Shown one piece after another: positions 31,963-43,531 of a DNA stretch of 64,000 bases. A program made the position numbers and the translations under genes. The notes under the pieces are model-generated. The model worked only from the letters and a program-made list of their open reading frames with translations. It searched no databases and was not told where the DNA came from. The stretch covers positions 37,747,644-37,811,643 of the forward strand of contig JAJKFL010000013.1 of assembly GCA_021186555.1 (NCBI GenBank). The letters are read 5' to 3'. The DNA is from Reticulitermes speratus (taxonomy: Eukaryota > Arthropoda > Insecta > Blattodea > Rhinotermitidae). Numbering within the stretch: the first letter of the stretch is position 1; each line of letters starts with the position of its first letter.

Positions 31963-32289
31963 GCATATCACGACGGGATGTCACACAGAAGTGTGATTGT
32001 CTTTACACCACAGTACATAGTTGCTGTTCACGCGTCCGCATAATGATTTATATTTTGAAATTTAATGTTTGGTCGTCATTGTGAAACGCGTCTTTGAAAG
32101 CCTGAGGTGTAAGCAACAGAATTTTACACTTGTTTCTGTTTTATTCGTAGCAAACATCTCGGAATGTATATTGCTGTCGTCTGGGTTGTGGCGCCGCGTT
32201 TGAAGGTGGGTCGGTAGGGACGTTTCGGGGAAACAAACGGCCTTCACAGTCAGGGCAGACGTTTTTCCGTACTGAATTTTTAAATATTA

Positions 32290-32573
32290 TTAAAAGAGTT
32301 TCGCCGATCCAGTGCGCGCGGTCTAAGGCGTGGTCTGCGGCCGCTCGCTTACTAGGATCGTGGGTTCGAATCCGTCGAGAGCATGGATGTCTGTCTCTTG
32401 TGAGGTTGTGTGTTGTCAGGTAGAGGTCTCTGCGACGAGCTGTCCTCGTCCAGAGGAGTCTACCGAATGTGGTGTGTCTGAAATGTGTGTGATCATGAAC
32501 TCGACGAAACGAGGAGGCCCAGGCCCATATAGGGCTGTCGAGCCATAGAAAAAAAAAAAATTAAAAGAGTTTC
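32290..32573 (+). mobile_element. SINE family D with perfect 13-bp target duplication
   Basis: The element proper is 32303-32560. Head GCGCGGTCTAAGGCGTGG (A-box region) and perfect B box GGGTTCGAATCC, then GCATGGATGTCTGTCTC, AGGTAGAGGTCTCTGCGACG, GGGCTGTCGAGCCATAG and a 12-A tail. TTAAAAGAGTTTC flanks it identically at 32290-32302 and 32561-32573, which shows target-primed retrotransposition and a young insertion. Confidence 0.95.
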
Positions 32574-33432
32574 AGGTTTCAGTTTGTTGTAGAATTTTTT
32601 TCATATAACAAGCTTTCCGTCTTCGGACATGTGCCTCACCCGCAGGCCAAAAGACTATGAGTGTTGACATGACAGCCTTTGTCATTGCCTTCAAAGTTCA
32701 GTGCCGTGAACCTGCAGACTATATATCGGTTTAGAGGACGGATTGTATGGTACTTCGTAAATTCATTGACGAGGTTTCAAAACTGAAGTCCAGTATGTCA
32801 TCACATCGTCACTGTCGTAGAAAGATGTTTGTGTCAACCCCAGTGGTACTGTTTATAAATGTACTGACAGACTTGATCAAGCTTATTAACCCTGGATTAG
32901 GAATTAATTGTATCGTTCTAATTAACGGGTGGAACGAACTGCACAGGGAGCAATGCGTATGTCAAAGATTTTGTTTTTGGAAGCGCGCATTCAGGCCAAA
33001 GAATCGGTCGCTTTTTCCGTAAAGTCGGGCCGACATATTATGCATGAGGCTACTTCATTAAAGCCCTGGTTTAGAAAATTGTGCACAATGCACGTGCCAG
33101 AATTTATGAGCGTAACTTTGTAAGGATTTCCGTCGTAATATATAAAGACATTATGCATCTCGTTAATATGTGAACCGTCACATGACACGTTTGTATCGCC
33201 TTAAAATTTTGACGAAATAGAAGGAGAGAGAACAATTTGCTTGTGCAGTGATACGTCTGTCGTCTTACTGGAAGACACCCTGTTGTATTGCATAAAGTAT
33301 AAATATAGTAGAGAGCACAGTACAACACAACTGTTTTATTATAAAGACAACCTTTTAAATAAAAGTACTACATGTTTCTACCCGATCAGGTCATCTTTTT
33401 TATACAGGGTGATTTAGAAGGAAAAGTCAATA

Positions 33433-33915
33433 CAGTGGAACCTCGAACTTCGAACACAATCCGTTCCAGGAGACGGTTCGACTTTCAAGTTGTTCGACTT
33501 TCGAGTTAAATTTCCCCATAAGAAATAATGTAAATTGAATTAATCCGTTCCAGACCCCCAAAATTTACCCAATATAAAACATTTTAAGTGCCTATTTCAA
33601 AAGATCATAATGATAAAACAAGTATATTTAATTTCAATAATTGAGAATTTTTTTTTATAATATTACATACATAAAAATATTGTATAATAATCAATCAATA
33701 ATAATAGTAGGAGGGATATTACTGTTCACTGGAAGGTGAATTACCCTTCTTTCATCTGGACCAAGCAGAGAGAGAAGGCGACACGTGACGACCACGTGAT
33801 TCTTTGTTCGACTTTCGAGTTTTGTTCGAGTTTCAAAACCGGATTTTCCTCGAATTTTTTGTTCGAGTTTCAAGTTGTTCGAACATCAAACCGTTCGAAG
33901 TTCGAGGGTCCACTG
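33433..33915. mobile_element. Pogo/Tigger-like MITE nested in the mariner-like element
   Basis: 483 bp with ends CAGTGGAACCTCGAACTTCG and (reverse complement) CAGTGGACCCTCGAACTTCG, flanked by TA at 33431-33432 and 33916-33917. The terminal region repeats TTCGACTTTCGAGTT-like words. There is no transposase. Its excision would restore the host end exactly, which proves it is the youngest of three layers. Confidence 0.9.
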
Positions 33916-33980
33916 TATTTTGGGAAGTAGTATCGGTTATTGTGAGAAAAAAAGTTCATTTGAACATGTGTCAATTCTGA

Positions 33981-34232
33981 ATGGTTACCGAGATAGGACC
34001 ACTAGCATCTCCAGACCTAACTCCGTTAGACTTGTGTTTGTGGGGTTGGATGAAGAGCGAAGTTTACGAAGGAAAGGTGGTTACACGAGACGAATTGCTC
34101 GCCCTCATTTTGGATGCTGCTGCTTGCATAAAGAAACGTGTAGATCAACTCAGACGAAGAACACGCGATCTTCGCACACGAGTTGCAAAGTGCACTGAGG
34201 TTGACGGTGGGATTTTCGAACATTTGTTGTGA
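33981..34232 (+). pseudogene. Tc1/mariner-type transposase C-terminal remnant
   Basis: 83 codons. ASPDLTPLDLCLWGWMKSEV is the typical region around the last catalytic acidic residue of insect mariner-related transposases (SPDLxPLDFxLWG). It is followed by a helical tail with RRRTRDLRTRVAKCTEVDGG. The DNA-binding domain and the first two catalytic residues are gone, so the element was non-autonomous. Confidence 0.85.
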
Positions 34233-35605
34233 ATTGTGTCATTGAAACATTAAATTAAAATCAAAATAAAATTTAACAGTAACTAATTTCTCTTTCTTTA
34301 TTACCATTCACGATGCTTTTGTATTTGTAGATTCAAACAGCTCTATCTCGGTACCCATTCAGAATTAGACTAATGTTCATATGCACTTTTTTTTCTTACA
34401 ATGGCCGATCCTATCACCTCCCACAATATTGACCTTTCCTCCAGAATCATCCTGTATATTTGTATGAATCTGATCTGATGAGGTCGAAACGTATAACTTT
34501 ATAAAAACAAGGCTTATTGTTTTTATAATAAAAGAGTTGTGTTGGACTGTATTCTGTATTATATAGACGACGTGTCTTTGGTCTGATTAGCTTTGCAACA
34601 ATAATTACGCATCTCAAATTAAATAAATACAGAAACATAAATTAATAACTAAAGAAATACGGAGACCAATGTGGTGTCAAAAAGTAAGGACTTATTTGGA
34701 AAATAGGTTGTGGATTATGTGCTAATTTCGTATTTCTCAGCCACATCCGTTAGTCACGAATTGAGTATAGACAGTACACGAATGCTAGCCACGAAGTGTC
34801 GTTACGTAATAATTGAATGAACAGCGTGCGATTGTGTGATGGTTACAGAAATTGAATAATACTCATATGCAACAAAACACGCTTAGTAAACACGGAAATG
34901 CCATTAGATGAAATATGGCAGTACGACGGCATGGCGCGTCCTCAGGTTGGCAGAGGCGGTTGCAGTAGAGCCTCGAAACATGGCGGGTAGCTGCCAGTAT
35001 ATTGAATAAACTGTCGCGGAAAAGAGGTGGTCCTCCAGCTTGGGGGCCGGGTTAGGGGCTACCAACGCCTCACCGTAAACAGAAAACTGGCATGTTGCGA
35101 AATGTTACATAAGTTCTCGGACTCGAACGGTTGTTTGGAACGAACTGTGCAGCAGAAAACGGACAGACCGAGGTTGTTGGAGAAGTTGGTGCTTATGAGA
35201 ATGTCTGGACCTAAAGGGGGAAAGTGATAGGAGGATGGAGCAAAATTTCGATACAGAGGAGCCAGACGTCAGTAGGATGACAGAATCAAGGAGTGTGATA
35301 TTGAAATTCTGTATTCTTCCCAGAGACGTTACAACAACACCGCTTGTTGCACAGACACAGGCGCCATAGGCAGTGGTCCACTAGGGCGTAAACATCAAGG
35401 AACGACACGGGAATGTACTGTAACTCCCTTAGAATGTAGATGACAGTAGTGCCTGTAACTAAACACGAAATTGCCAGGAAATGTAAAAATACATGTAATT
35501 AATCTGCACTTTATACATTTTAGCCAATATTTTAGTTGATAACATTGTATTTTAACTCCATAGATGCACATCTCTGACAGCATTCGTAATTGTATTCCTT
35601 CGTAA

Positions 35606-35654
35606 ATGACCTCCCTGAGGATGGCCTGTAGAGGCCGAAACATGTAGCAGGATG
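35606..35654 (+). ncRNA. Hammerhead-like module H1, best preserved
   Basis: CTGAGGA box, extra T, hairpin GGCCT/AGGCC with a 4-base loop, then GAAACATGTA. Flanks CCTCC (before) and GCAGG (after) pair at 4 of 5 positions. ACATGT is self-complementary, as in minimal hammerheads that pair stem III between two molecules. Cleavage, if any, would follow GTA. The extra T between box and stem II departs from the canonical core. Confidence 0.55.
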
Positions 35655-35689
35655 AAATATGCGCTGTTCTGGGATATTACGCAGCGTTG

Positions 35690-35835
35690 AGTGGTATTTC
35701 TGTACCGACGTTTATGGACAACCTATCGGTCCCATCTTCAGGGGTTAAGAAGTCCAAACAGAAAGGCTTGACCTTTGAAGATGGGACCAATAGGTTGTCC
35801 CGAAACGTCGGTACGGAATTACTACTCTACGCTGC
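35690..35835. repeat. Palindrome built from two H2 modules
   Basis: The left arm CTGTACCGACGTTTATGGAC...GGTCCCATCTTCAGGGG is the inverse of the right arm TTTGAAGATGGGACCAATAG...GTCCCGAAACGTCGGTACGG. Outer companions TGGGATATTACGCAGCG and CGCTGCATAATATCCC pair too. Each arm holds CTGAAGA (or TTGAAGA), T, a GGGAC/GTCCC hairpin and (G)AAACGTCGGTA. Confidence 0.85.
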
Positions 35836-35983
35836 ATAATATCCCAGAAGAACGCAATCGCGGCGGAATCCTCAAATCACGCATGCATGAGGATCATCAC
35901 AGAATAACAAATAGTTATTTATGGTTTCATGTGCGGTTTTTTGGATTAATACTGTACAATTTAGGTTATTTTTCGCTTTTAAA

Positions 35984-36190
35984 GGGCCGTGCCATGGCTT
36001 TGGCTCAGACGGATAGTCGCCTGCTTTTCACCGCGGCGGCCCGGGTTCGGTCCCAGGTTGGTTCATATGAAATTTGTGGTGGACAGAGTGGCACTGGGAC
36101 AGGTTTTTTCCCGAATACTTCGGTTTTCCTCTGTCTCTGTCATTGCACTAGTGCTGCATACTCATCTTCATCTACATGTTGCTCTTAACC
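35984..36190 (+). mobile_element. SINE family C
   Basis: GGCCGTGCCATGGCTTTGGC, B box GGGTTCGGTCCC, GAAATTTGTGGTGGACAGAG, TGGCACTGGGACAGG, ACTTCGGTTTTCCTCTGTC and GCATACTCATCTTCATCTAC. Confidence 0.85.
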
Positions 36191-37817
36191 AGAAAGACAA
36201 ATGGGCGAAACCTGGGAACTTTACAAATGCAGTGGTCTTTCGTAAATCGGGTACCATTGTGTTGAAACGTACTTAAACACTTTTTCGCGTTTAAAGGGCT
36301 GTGAGAGCGAAAACGGATGATCCCTTCGCCCACTGAATTTTCCTGTATGCGAATTAGCACGCAGTTCCGGCTCGCCGCTCTTCACCACCTTCCGCTTTCG
36401 GTACGCAGTAGGCGTTTACAAAGACTCAGCCACACGTTGAAGAGAAGAAAGTGCCCAGACACAATCCGTTTTGCAGTCACTTTCTGAACACGTGAAGCGG
36501 AGCCGTTTAGGTCGCTCCTCGCAACCTATTTATAAAACGTGAAGGCGTTTCGGAACGTGAAGGTTCTTTGCCATGTTCACAGCAGCGCGCTATGGGACTG
36601 TACCCCCTGCCAATCAATTCCACCAACATTCCATCAAATTTTTTAAATCTGAAATTAGTCTAAATCAGCGTTGCTTCTCTCTCTTCTTCTCTCTCTCTTC
36701 TCTCCTCTCTCTCTCGCGGACCTCTTTTGGCTTCGAAAAATAACCACGGATCCTCACATCCTTGCTCACGTAAATATAGTGGGTCCGGATGTTAGGTATC
36801 CAAAAAGAAAAATTTATATCTCAGAACCGATTTTAGATAGCTGTACCAGTAGCATACGTAACAATGCATTGCATGATTTGGCCTTAATTAAACTGATTGT
36901 CGCTCGCTTCATGGGTACAGGAGGTTACTTAATTAGATATTCTAAGGTCATACGAAATAAACAGATCGCCAGTTAATAAATGCCGCAATTATTTTTAACA
37001 AAACATGTTTATTTAATTTAAAAAATAAGTAAACTTTAACGTAGCCATTACAGAACTGTATCCACAGATTCCCTGGGAACTGGCCGCGGATCGGATCCCG
37101 TGAGATCCGCGGAGCACACTTGGGAACCACTGGTCTAAATGGTGTGTGTAAATACAGTTCATATGGCTCGGAGAACACAGCGAGTTTCAGTTGCCAAGGA
37201 AATTATGGCTTTTTGTTCTGAGAATTTTATCAAACTCATAAATACGTTTGTGGAAAATCTGCAGCATTAAAAAAAATTAAGTACACGATGCTGTACATAA
37301 TTCCTGTCCTTTAAAGAATACATTGACCAATCATGTGTCTTTGAACTTGACTGTCCAGGGAGTCTCCTAGTTTGAAGGAACGTTTTTGCAAGAAAGGATC
37401 TGGCACTGCCTTCAACGGGAAAGAAAAATGTTGTTCCTAAAAGCACAATCAACTGTTGCGAAATCTTTTCGTTGCCAGGCCGATGACGATTTTGGCAGCG
37501 GATTGAGTGTACAAGCATGTTCTTTGTGAGTCAGTGTTCAAGGAAGAGAAGGTTGTTGACAGGTGCGTTGAAAGAAGGAGTAATACGCCTTATTATTTAT
37601 TCGTCTCAAGAGATTCCGTTCTTTATCGCGTGGGATACAAAAAGGTTTATTTCCAGTGTCTGTACCAGCTGTTTTATGCCGTCTTATCGGCCGATTTTTG
37701 GGACAAGTCACGTTAAGAGAAGTCCCAGTGTGTGTGTTACGCAGATGAGCAAATCTAAAATCCAATATCCACGGCTGTTGGGTACAATATCAAGTTATGT
37801 TTATTAACTGATAAATT
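36191..37817. other. Stretch without recognised gene; CT microsatellite
   Basis: A CT-rich microsatellite lies at 36676-36716. The 101-codon frame starting there (36671-36976) begins inside the microsatellite and resembles no family I know. Nothing else is identified. Confidence 0.4.
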
Positions 37818-37845
37818 GTGACTACATGTTTCGGCGAAAATTAGC
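37818..37845 (-). ncRNA. H1 module remnant
   Basis: CTACATGTTTCGGCG on the + strand gives CGCCGAAACATGTAG on the - strand. The box is degraded (CTAATTT) and stem I is not preserved. Confidence 0.3.
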
Positions 37846-38169
37846 AATAATGAAATGAATTCCAGATGTTTCTTAATTCCAGATGTACGGAATATAACCC
37901 ATCAAAGTATCCAGTCCACCTTGTAACATCTTTTGAATCGAAATATCATGTTTATATTTACGGCCAATTTTATCATGTGGCTCACTACAGAATATAAATA
38001 TAGTAATAACATGTTAAAAAGTCTGTAATATTTGACTTAAGGTATAAAATGTACATGGTAAAGAGTTTAAAGCCAGGTCATAATATTAAACTGAATTAAA
38101 ATTACATTAAATCACGTTGTAACAGTCTGTATCATGTGTAGAACCCGTCGATCATATAACCGGTGAGAG

Positions 38170-38170
<1 letters not shown>

Positions 38171-38238
<68 letters not shown>

Positions 38239-38239
38239 C
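38171..38239. repeat. (TA)n(GA)n compound microsatellite
   Basis: About 17 TA units followed by about 17 imperfect GA units. Confidence 0.98.
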
Positions 38240-38894
38240 ATCCCGACTGCATTATCATTCTGCTGACTTTGATCCTTAAGATGCCGGCAGCAGGTTTCTC
38301 CGAAAAGTCGAGACACAGGCCACTTCCACACAGTGACGACACCCAAACGCAAGATCAGCACAAACATTTAATTTTACAAGTTGAGTTGTGAAGATGTTCG
38401 TTTGAGAATGAGCCTGGACCACAAACACTGTATTCAGTGCGCTGCAGCCGGTGATTGCCGATCATTTGATTCTTTAAGATACGCGGTAGGTCTAAATCAA
38501 GTACAGCGTGAGGGGCGGTTGTGTGTGTCCTATTGGAACTTTGCCTGGTATATCGCATGATGTGGGAAGGCCGTTTTGTGTCCTCGCCAATCAGGTATTG
38601 CCTCTCCAGGAGGTGAGATATGTTATCTTTGGACGGAATACTTTTGAAGACCGCCGCTATGCGCGTGCATGTAGTAGCTTTCTGCGTAATGTCCGTGGCA
38701 TTGTGGGCTCGTGGAAACCGGGCCACTGGTGTGTCTGCCTGTTGCACTAGTGCGCGCCACGGTCTTTGTAATGGAACTTCATTGCGGTGTTTCTTTTGTT
38801 TTGCATTTAACGACGGGCTCTGTAGTAGGCTGTATAAAGGTGCGCGTTGTGTGGGGAAGTACCGGCGTGTTACGACGTGTACTGTCTATTAACT

Positions 38895-39444
38895 AACTAA
38901 CTAACTCCATGGAGCAGAGTCCTTCTTGAGAAGCTAACAGGTCGTCAGCTAGTCAAGAAATTCCCCGCGTTTTATGGAACCCCAAGGTTCATTACCGCAC
39001 TTACAAGAGCCCGCCACCTATCCCTATCCTGAACCATATCAATCCTGTCCATGCCCCCCCCCCCCATCCCACTTCTTGAAGATACATTTTAATATTATCC
39101 TCCCATCTACGCCTGGGTCTTCCAAGTGGTGTCCTTCCCTCAGGCCTCCCCATCAAAATCCTGTATGCACCTCTCCCCTCACCCATACGTGCTATATGCC
39201 CCGCCCACCTCATTCTTCTCGATTTGATCACCCGAATAATATTTGGTGATGAGTACAGATGATTAAGTTCCTCGTTGTGTAGTCTTCCCCACTCCCCTGT
39301 TACCTCGTCCCTCTTAGGCCCAGATATCCTCCTCAGCACCCTATTCTCGAACACCCTCAGACTGTGTTCCTCCCTCGGTGTGAGAGACCGTGTACTGTCT
39401 ATTAAGGTATATAAACGGCTTCTGAAGCTGTTTTGTATGGACAT
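38895..39444 (-). pseudogene. LINE family L: reverse transcriptase ORF C-terminus plus 3' UTR
   Basis: On the - strand about 147 codons encode the C-terminal tail of an insect non-LTR retrotransposon ORF2: [40 protein letters not shown], then [20 protein letters not shown]. The polymerase domain lies upstream and is missing (5' truncation). The 3' UTR follows toward 38895: GGTAATGAACCTTGG, GGAATTTCTTGACTAGC and CTCCATGGAGTTAGTTAGT, with a TTAG-type tail. A run of Cs at 39053-39064 shifts or distorts the end of the frame. This is the reference copy for the other family L fragments in the window. Confidence 0.9.
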
Positions 39445-41761
39445 GATTTTGGCTCGAAGAAAGAGTGGTATAGTTGGAGTAGAGCAGGTATGTTCTTTGG
39501 CCCGTTTGGCGCTGATTCGGCCGAACCGGTAGTGCCTTAAAAATCAAGAAATGTGAAAACAGGAACTAATATATAAAAAGTGGCTGGCCTCTTTATATTT
39601 ATATTTATTTATGCATATATATGTATTTATGTATAACGAAGAATATATGTGCTATTTTAGTAAAATAGTCGCATTTTGCAGTGCAACATGCCAGTCGGTA
39701 GTTCAGTTAACATTTTTGCAGCATGTCCCTGAAGGATAGGGACGTGACAAAGTACAGTTCTATAGAAACTCCCACCTCCTTCTTCAGGGTAGAAGATGCA
39801 GGCAGCAGGACCCTTCGAACTGATTTTATCCGTGTACCGTACTGTTACGATGTCACATCCGAGAAAGCAATCTATTTGTAGTCACTGCCATGATAACTTA
39901 AAATGCTGAAATTGTTATTTGTGTATTTTTATTTATTTTTATTTTTTATTTTTGTTTTGCAAGTAGGATTCTACCGGCTGGGGGGTGTCAGATTTGACTT
40001 GCCCTTTACACTTGCCTATGAACAACGATGATACTCTTGATATCCCATACATTTATACAATGTCCTTTACTCAAAGGAATGCAGTTGACCTACACAGCGT
40101 GGGTAGAATCCCTTAAAACTCGCGACGACGGCCGGGCGAAAACATACAGACCCTGAAAAAATCGTGAATCTCTGTCACTGCATGACCTTTCCAATGGTCG
40201 CCATTTGTTAGGTGTTTCTTATATAACAAGCCCGAGGTCAAATTTATGCACAGCTCTAACCACACAGAACAGTATAGAAAATACTTACACGCACAAAACA
40301 CGACTGCACTTCGGCCCAGTGTATTTGTGACTGGAATACGTAGGTTGCTGGTTACAGCAAAGGACGGTTGGCTTACCTCAGTGCAAACCACTGCCAAGGT
40401 CAACCACACTCCACAATCACTATCTGTAGTTCTGGCTTGTTTGTAGGTGATTCATTTTCGCGCTGAGAAGCCCACTCTGTATCCAGCCTGACGATGGCTG
40501 GCAGAGGGGACCCACTGTTTAACGAGGGCTGACAACCAAGGCGGGCGGCCTGGTATTCCTACATGCCAAGGCTTTCGACTTAAGGTGCCCTCGTGGTGTC
40601 AGTCTTGAATCTGGCAGGAATATTTTGAGGGTGATTGTTGGTCTGATCGTGATTGGACCGGACTGCTGTTGAAGCCCGATATTCTGCACATAATATTTCT
40701 AAGATTACTGCCTTCTGGGACGCTCGTTACTTGTTTTCGAAGTAACTTTAATGTCTCAATCGTCAGTGTACAGATTTAGGGAAAGGAGCAAATGATATTA
40801 ATCACCACATGAGAACCTCGAACAGTGTCTTATCCATCTTCCTTTTCCTGTAAGTACCCTGTTTTCCAAGGCGGATAATCTTTTATCCTGAACATGGAGG
40901 CAGAATGTTTCTCCGAAACACGGCGTCACATCCCAGAAAATACATATGTTAATGGCCATCGCCATGAGAACCTCATCTCTTGCGTAGTATCTTGTTAGGG
41001 ACTGTGGTTGAGGCTTAAAAATGAAGAAATGCGAAGCTCTCTGGGCGGTCTGTGTGAACCCGTGAGGCACGAAATGGTGACCAACCGCCATGGGCAGTTG
41101 TTATGTGTAAGCACATATAGGCCAACCCTGGAAACGGAGTTCTGCTGATGTAGGCGTATGTTTTTAACGTTTCTCAAGGCCGCTGTAGTATTCCTCAGGA
41201 AAGTGATGAAATGGCGGAATTTCAGAATACCGTGGTCAGTCATCCTTGTAGGAGCTTAGCACATTTGTTTGCTTTGTTATACCTTAGCGAAACGTGCAGA
41301 AGATTGGACATTGTTGATTCCTGATGAAAGGATTAACTTACAGGAGGACATGACTCCATGGTTTTTCTTTGTGACTTGTTAAACATTTGAATGACACGTG
41401 TTGTGTGATCCACTTAGTAATAGTAACTATTACGATTGGACAAGGAGAAGTGAAATGTCAAATTTATTGTCCAGAAATTATTATCTTAACCCTTTAAAGA
41501 GTGAAATTCGTCTGGATATAAAAACGCGGTTTCTACGTCACAGAAAACATTCCGTCTGAGCTGTAAAGACTAATCGTTAAATGATGGTTATTTTGAGAAT
41601 ACCTACTTCCCTCTTGTAACAAGACTATTCATTCTTGAGCAAATTATATGAACGGGCGACATAGACAGGCTTAAAGACAGATTATTTTCTGTTCTTCCTC
41701 CTCCCCCCGTTTCTGCGTTAAACAGGTTAAGGATACTTCACATTCGTGTTTACTTCCGTGA
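39445..41761. other. Stretch without recognised gene; decayed H2 traces
   Basis: 39720-39860 contains CCCTGAAGGATAGGGACG and TCCTTCTTCAGGGTAGAAGATG, a decayed palindrome of H2 style. T-rich tracts are near 39920. No exon is recognised. Confidence 0.4.
40850..40945 (+). ncRNA. H2 module
   Basis: CTGAACA box, extra T, hairpin GGAGG/TCTCC, then GAAACACGGCG, and the companion GTCACATCCCAG. The upstream flank does not pair well with the downstream one. Confidence 0.45.
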
Positions 41762-42155
41762 ATGAGGGTGTTCGAGAGGAATATTAGACGGGGAGGAAGT
41801 AACGGAAGGCTGGACAAAATAGTGTGATGAGCTCCGTAGTTTATACCCTTCGCGAAAGGTTAGTAGGGTGACCACATCAAGGAATATGCGATGGGCAGGG
41901 CATGCGGCACGCATGGCAACAAGGAGGAATGCCGGAATTGTTTCGGTGGGAAAGTGTGAAGGAAGACCTAGGCTTAGATGCGTCGTATTAAAACGTATCT
42001 GCAAGAAATACAATGGTAGTTTAGGGACTGGATTTGTCTAGCTTACGAGAAGAACCAGTGACAGGCTGTTGTGAACACGGTAATGGGCCCTCGGGTTTCA
42101 TAAAAAGGCGGAGGAGCTCTTATCTTTAAAGAAGACATGTTCCATGGAGTTAGTT
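41762..42155 (+). mobile_element. LINE family L, decayed 3' end
   Basis: Translated pieces MRWAGHAARMATRRNAG (about 41888-41938) and GRPRLRC correspond to [14 protein letters not shown] and GRPRRRW of the better copy, with frameshifts. The 3' UTR follows at 42055-42155: ACAGGCTGTTGTGAACACGG, CCCTCGGGTTTCAT and TTCCATGGAGTTAGTTG. Confidence 0.7.
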
Positions 42156-42524
42156 GTTTTGTATTATACGGACTAGAGAAGATTTCCTGTAGACAGATTT
42201 CCTGTCGTTCCACATTTACGTTTAATCAGAAGTTCCCTTGTGCAGTGCCCTGGGCAGGTTTATTACCGCCGTATCTGTGGACCTGGTGTTTTCAACAATT
42301 CCAGCGACACACTTCTGTTATGGACGATAGATACGCTGGACGCACGTAGACCGATGCGATAAGATCCTGGTGGGGTTTTACTGAGTAACTGTGCTAATTG
42401 CTTGCATTGCTAGTTCAAATACGGTAGATGACACGGACGGAAGAGATGGTACTGGAAAGTATGGGCCTCGTCCTTCCTTGGGAAACATTGGGAATCTGTT
42501 GGGAGTCCGACCAAGCAAGGAAGT

Positions 42525-42740
42525 GATGGTCGCCCAGCTGGTAAAGCGATTCCCCGCCTTGTGATCGTCTGTAGAAAACTGGCAGAAGCTATTAAGAGTA
42601 CGGCGTAGCATAGCAGTCTCTCCTCTCTCTCACACACACACACACACCACCACATACTCGTCTCTCCCTCCATGGAGCTCTGCCCTGTGTTAGAAACTGA
42701 TGGTTGCTCAGATAGTCAAGCCTGTTACAGAACCTGAGGG
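42525..42740 (-). mobile_element. Possible LINE family L 3' fragments
   Basis: TCGCCCAGCTGGTAAAGCGA then TTCCCCGCC (42528-42566), and CCATGGAGCTCTGCCC with GCTCAGATAGTCAAG (42672-42725), resemble the - strand form of the family L 3' UTR. A CA microsatellite at 42632-42658 lies between them. Confidence 0.4.
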
Positions 42741-43245
42741 CTCTGTCTCTTTCACCAGAACCTGTTACAGGAGCCCGCTTGGTTTTTACATCAGTTGCAT
42801 GCAGTAAGCTTTAATCTGGTATAGTTATGCTGTATTTCTAGGAATGCTGCGCTGATGAGTTTGATGTCTGTGACTCCATGCAGTAATAGTTAAGATATTC
42901 AACTGGGCCACCATGTTGTCTTGTTTACGTGCGAATGTGTTACACAAATTGTGTTACTAGGCTGCAGTTGATAATGCCATTACGTGAAGTGTATTGCATA
43001 TGGCAGCCCTCTGGCCATTTGGTGTCGGGAATGCGTCAAGTATGATCTGAGAGCAAAGTTTTACTTTCACCTCGATTGGTTGGTACCAAGATCACCTCCA
43101 CGTCCCCCACACGCTTGAGTGCCATAGTGATTAGATACAGAGGTGCCATGCGTCAAGTTTTGTACGTTGCACCCTGGACATTCCACTTCGGGTTTAATAT
43201 TGAAGGAAGAACGTAGTTTGATGGTTGCTGTGCAATTTTGTGCCG

Positions 43246-43282
43246 TCTTATATTATTATTATTATTATTATTATTATTACTA
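43246..43282. repeat. (TTA)n microsatellite
   Basis: About 11 TTA units. Confidence 0.95.
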
Positions 43283-43531
43283 ATTCTTTGAAGAGTGAAA
43301 ATAGATCTACATTATCAGAGAACTGTGTGCTTCCGCTAGATACACGAATCGGTTAATGCGGAATAAGGAAATAATCGCTGTGTATTACAAAAAGCATAAG
43401 GAACACATGACTATAGGTTGTGAACAAAATACGGAAGGTGTAGGCCTACCGTCAAAGCTGGCGGTACGCGCAACCTCTAGGTGTTAAAGTGTTAATAGTG
43501 CTCTGTGTTTCAGCCTGCATACAATATAATT

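Larger units (their letters stand above)
33405..34454 (+). mobile_element. Mariner-like element, internally deleted, split by a MITE
   Basis: Ends CAGGGTGATTTAGAAGG and (reverse complement) CAGGATGATTCTGGAGG. TA lies at 33403-33404 and 34455-34456. With the nested MITE removed, the inverted ends align over about 57 bp (GTCAATATTTTGGGAAG vs GTCAATATTGTGGGAGG). About 565 bp remain without the MITE, a size close to the 17.1-kb element. Confidence 0.85.
33316..34549. mobile_element. Foldback element with H1 arms, host of a nested transposon
   Basis: Left arm 33316-33402 (ACAGTACAACACAACTG, TTTTATTATAAAGACA, CATGTTTCTACCCGATCAGG) is an inverted copy of right arm 34457-34549 (CTGATGAGGTCGAAACG, TGTTTTTATAATAAAAGAG, TTGTGTTGGACTGT). 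A mariner-like element sits between them. The left module keeps stem II GACC/GGGT and GAAACATGTA but lacks its box. Confidence 0.8.

Noticed and set aside
33433..33915. Stress-element or promoter reading of repeated TTCGAC/GTTCGAA words
   Set aside because: These words belong to the long inverted ends of a pogo-like MITE.
34479..34497. Canonical hammerhead core CTGATGA...GAAAC taken at face value
   Set aside because: Here CTGATGA is followed by only GGTC before GAAAC. Comparison with the opposite arm shows it is the mutated stem II loop (GACCTGATC-AGGTC) and not the true box, which is missing at this locus.
36671..36976. 101-residue protein with hydrophobic start
   Set aside because: The start lies in a CT microsatellite and the rest resembles nothing known; there is no supporting splice or promoter signal.
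39001..39444. Host gene with an [14 protein letters not shown] motif
   Set aside because: This motif is the end of a non-LTR retrotransposon ORF2, and decayed relatives recur at 41.8, 48.6, 51.7 and 61.6 kb beside the same 3' UTR.
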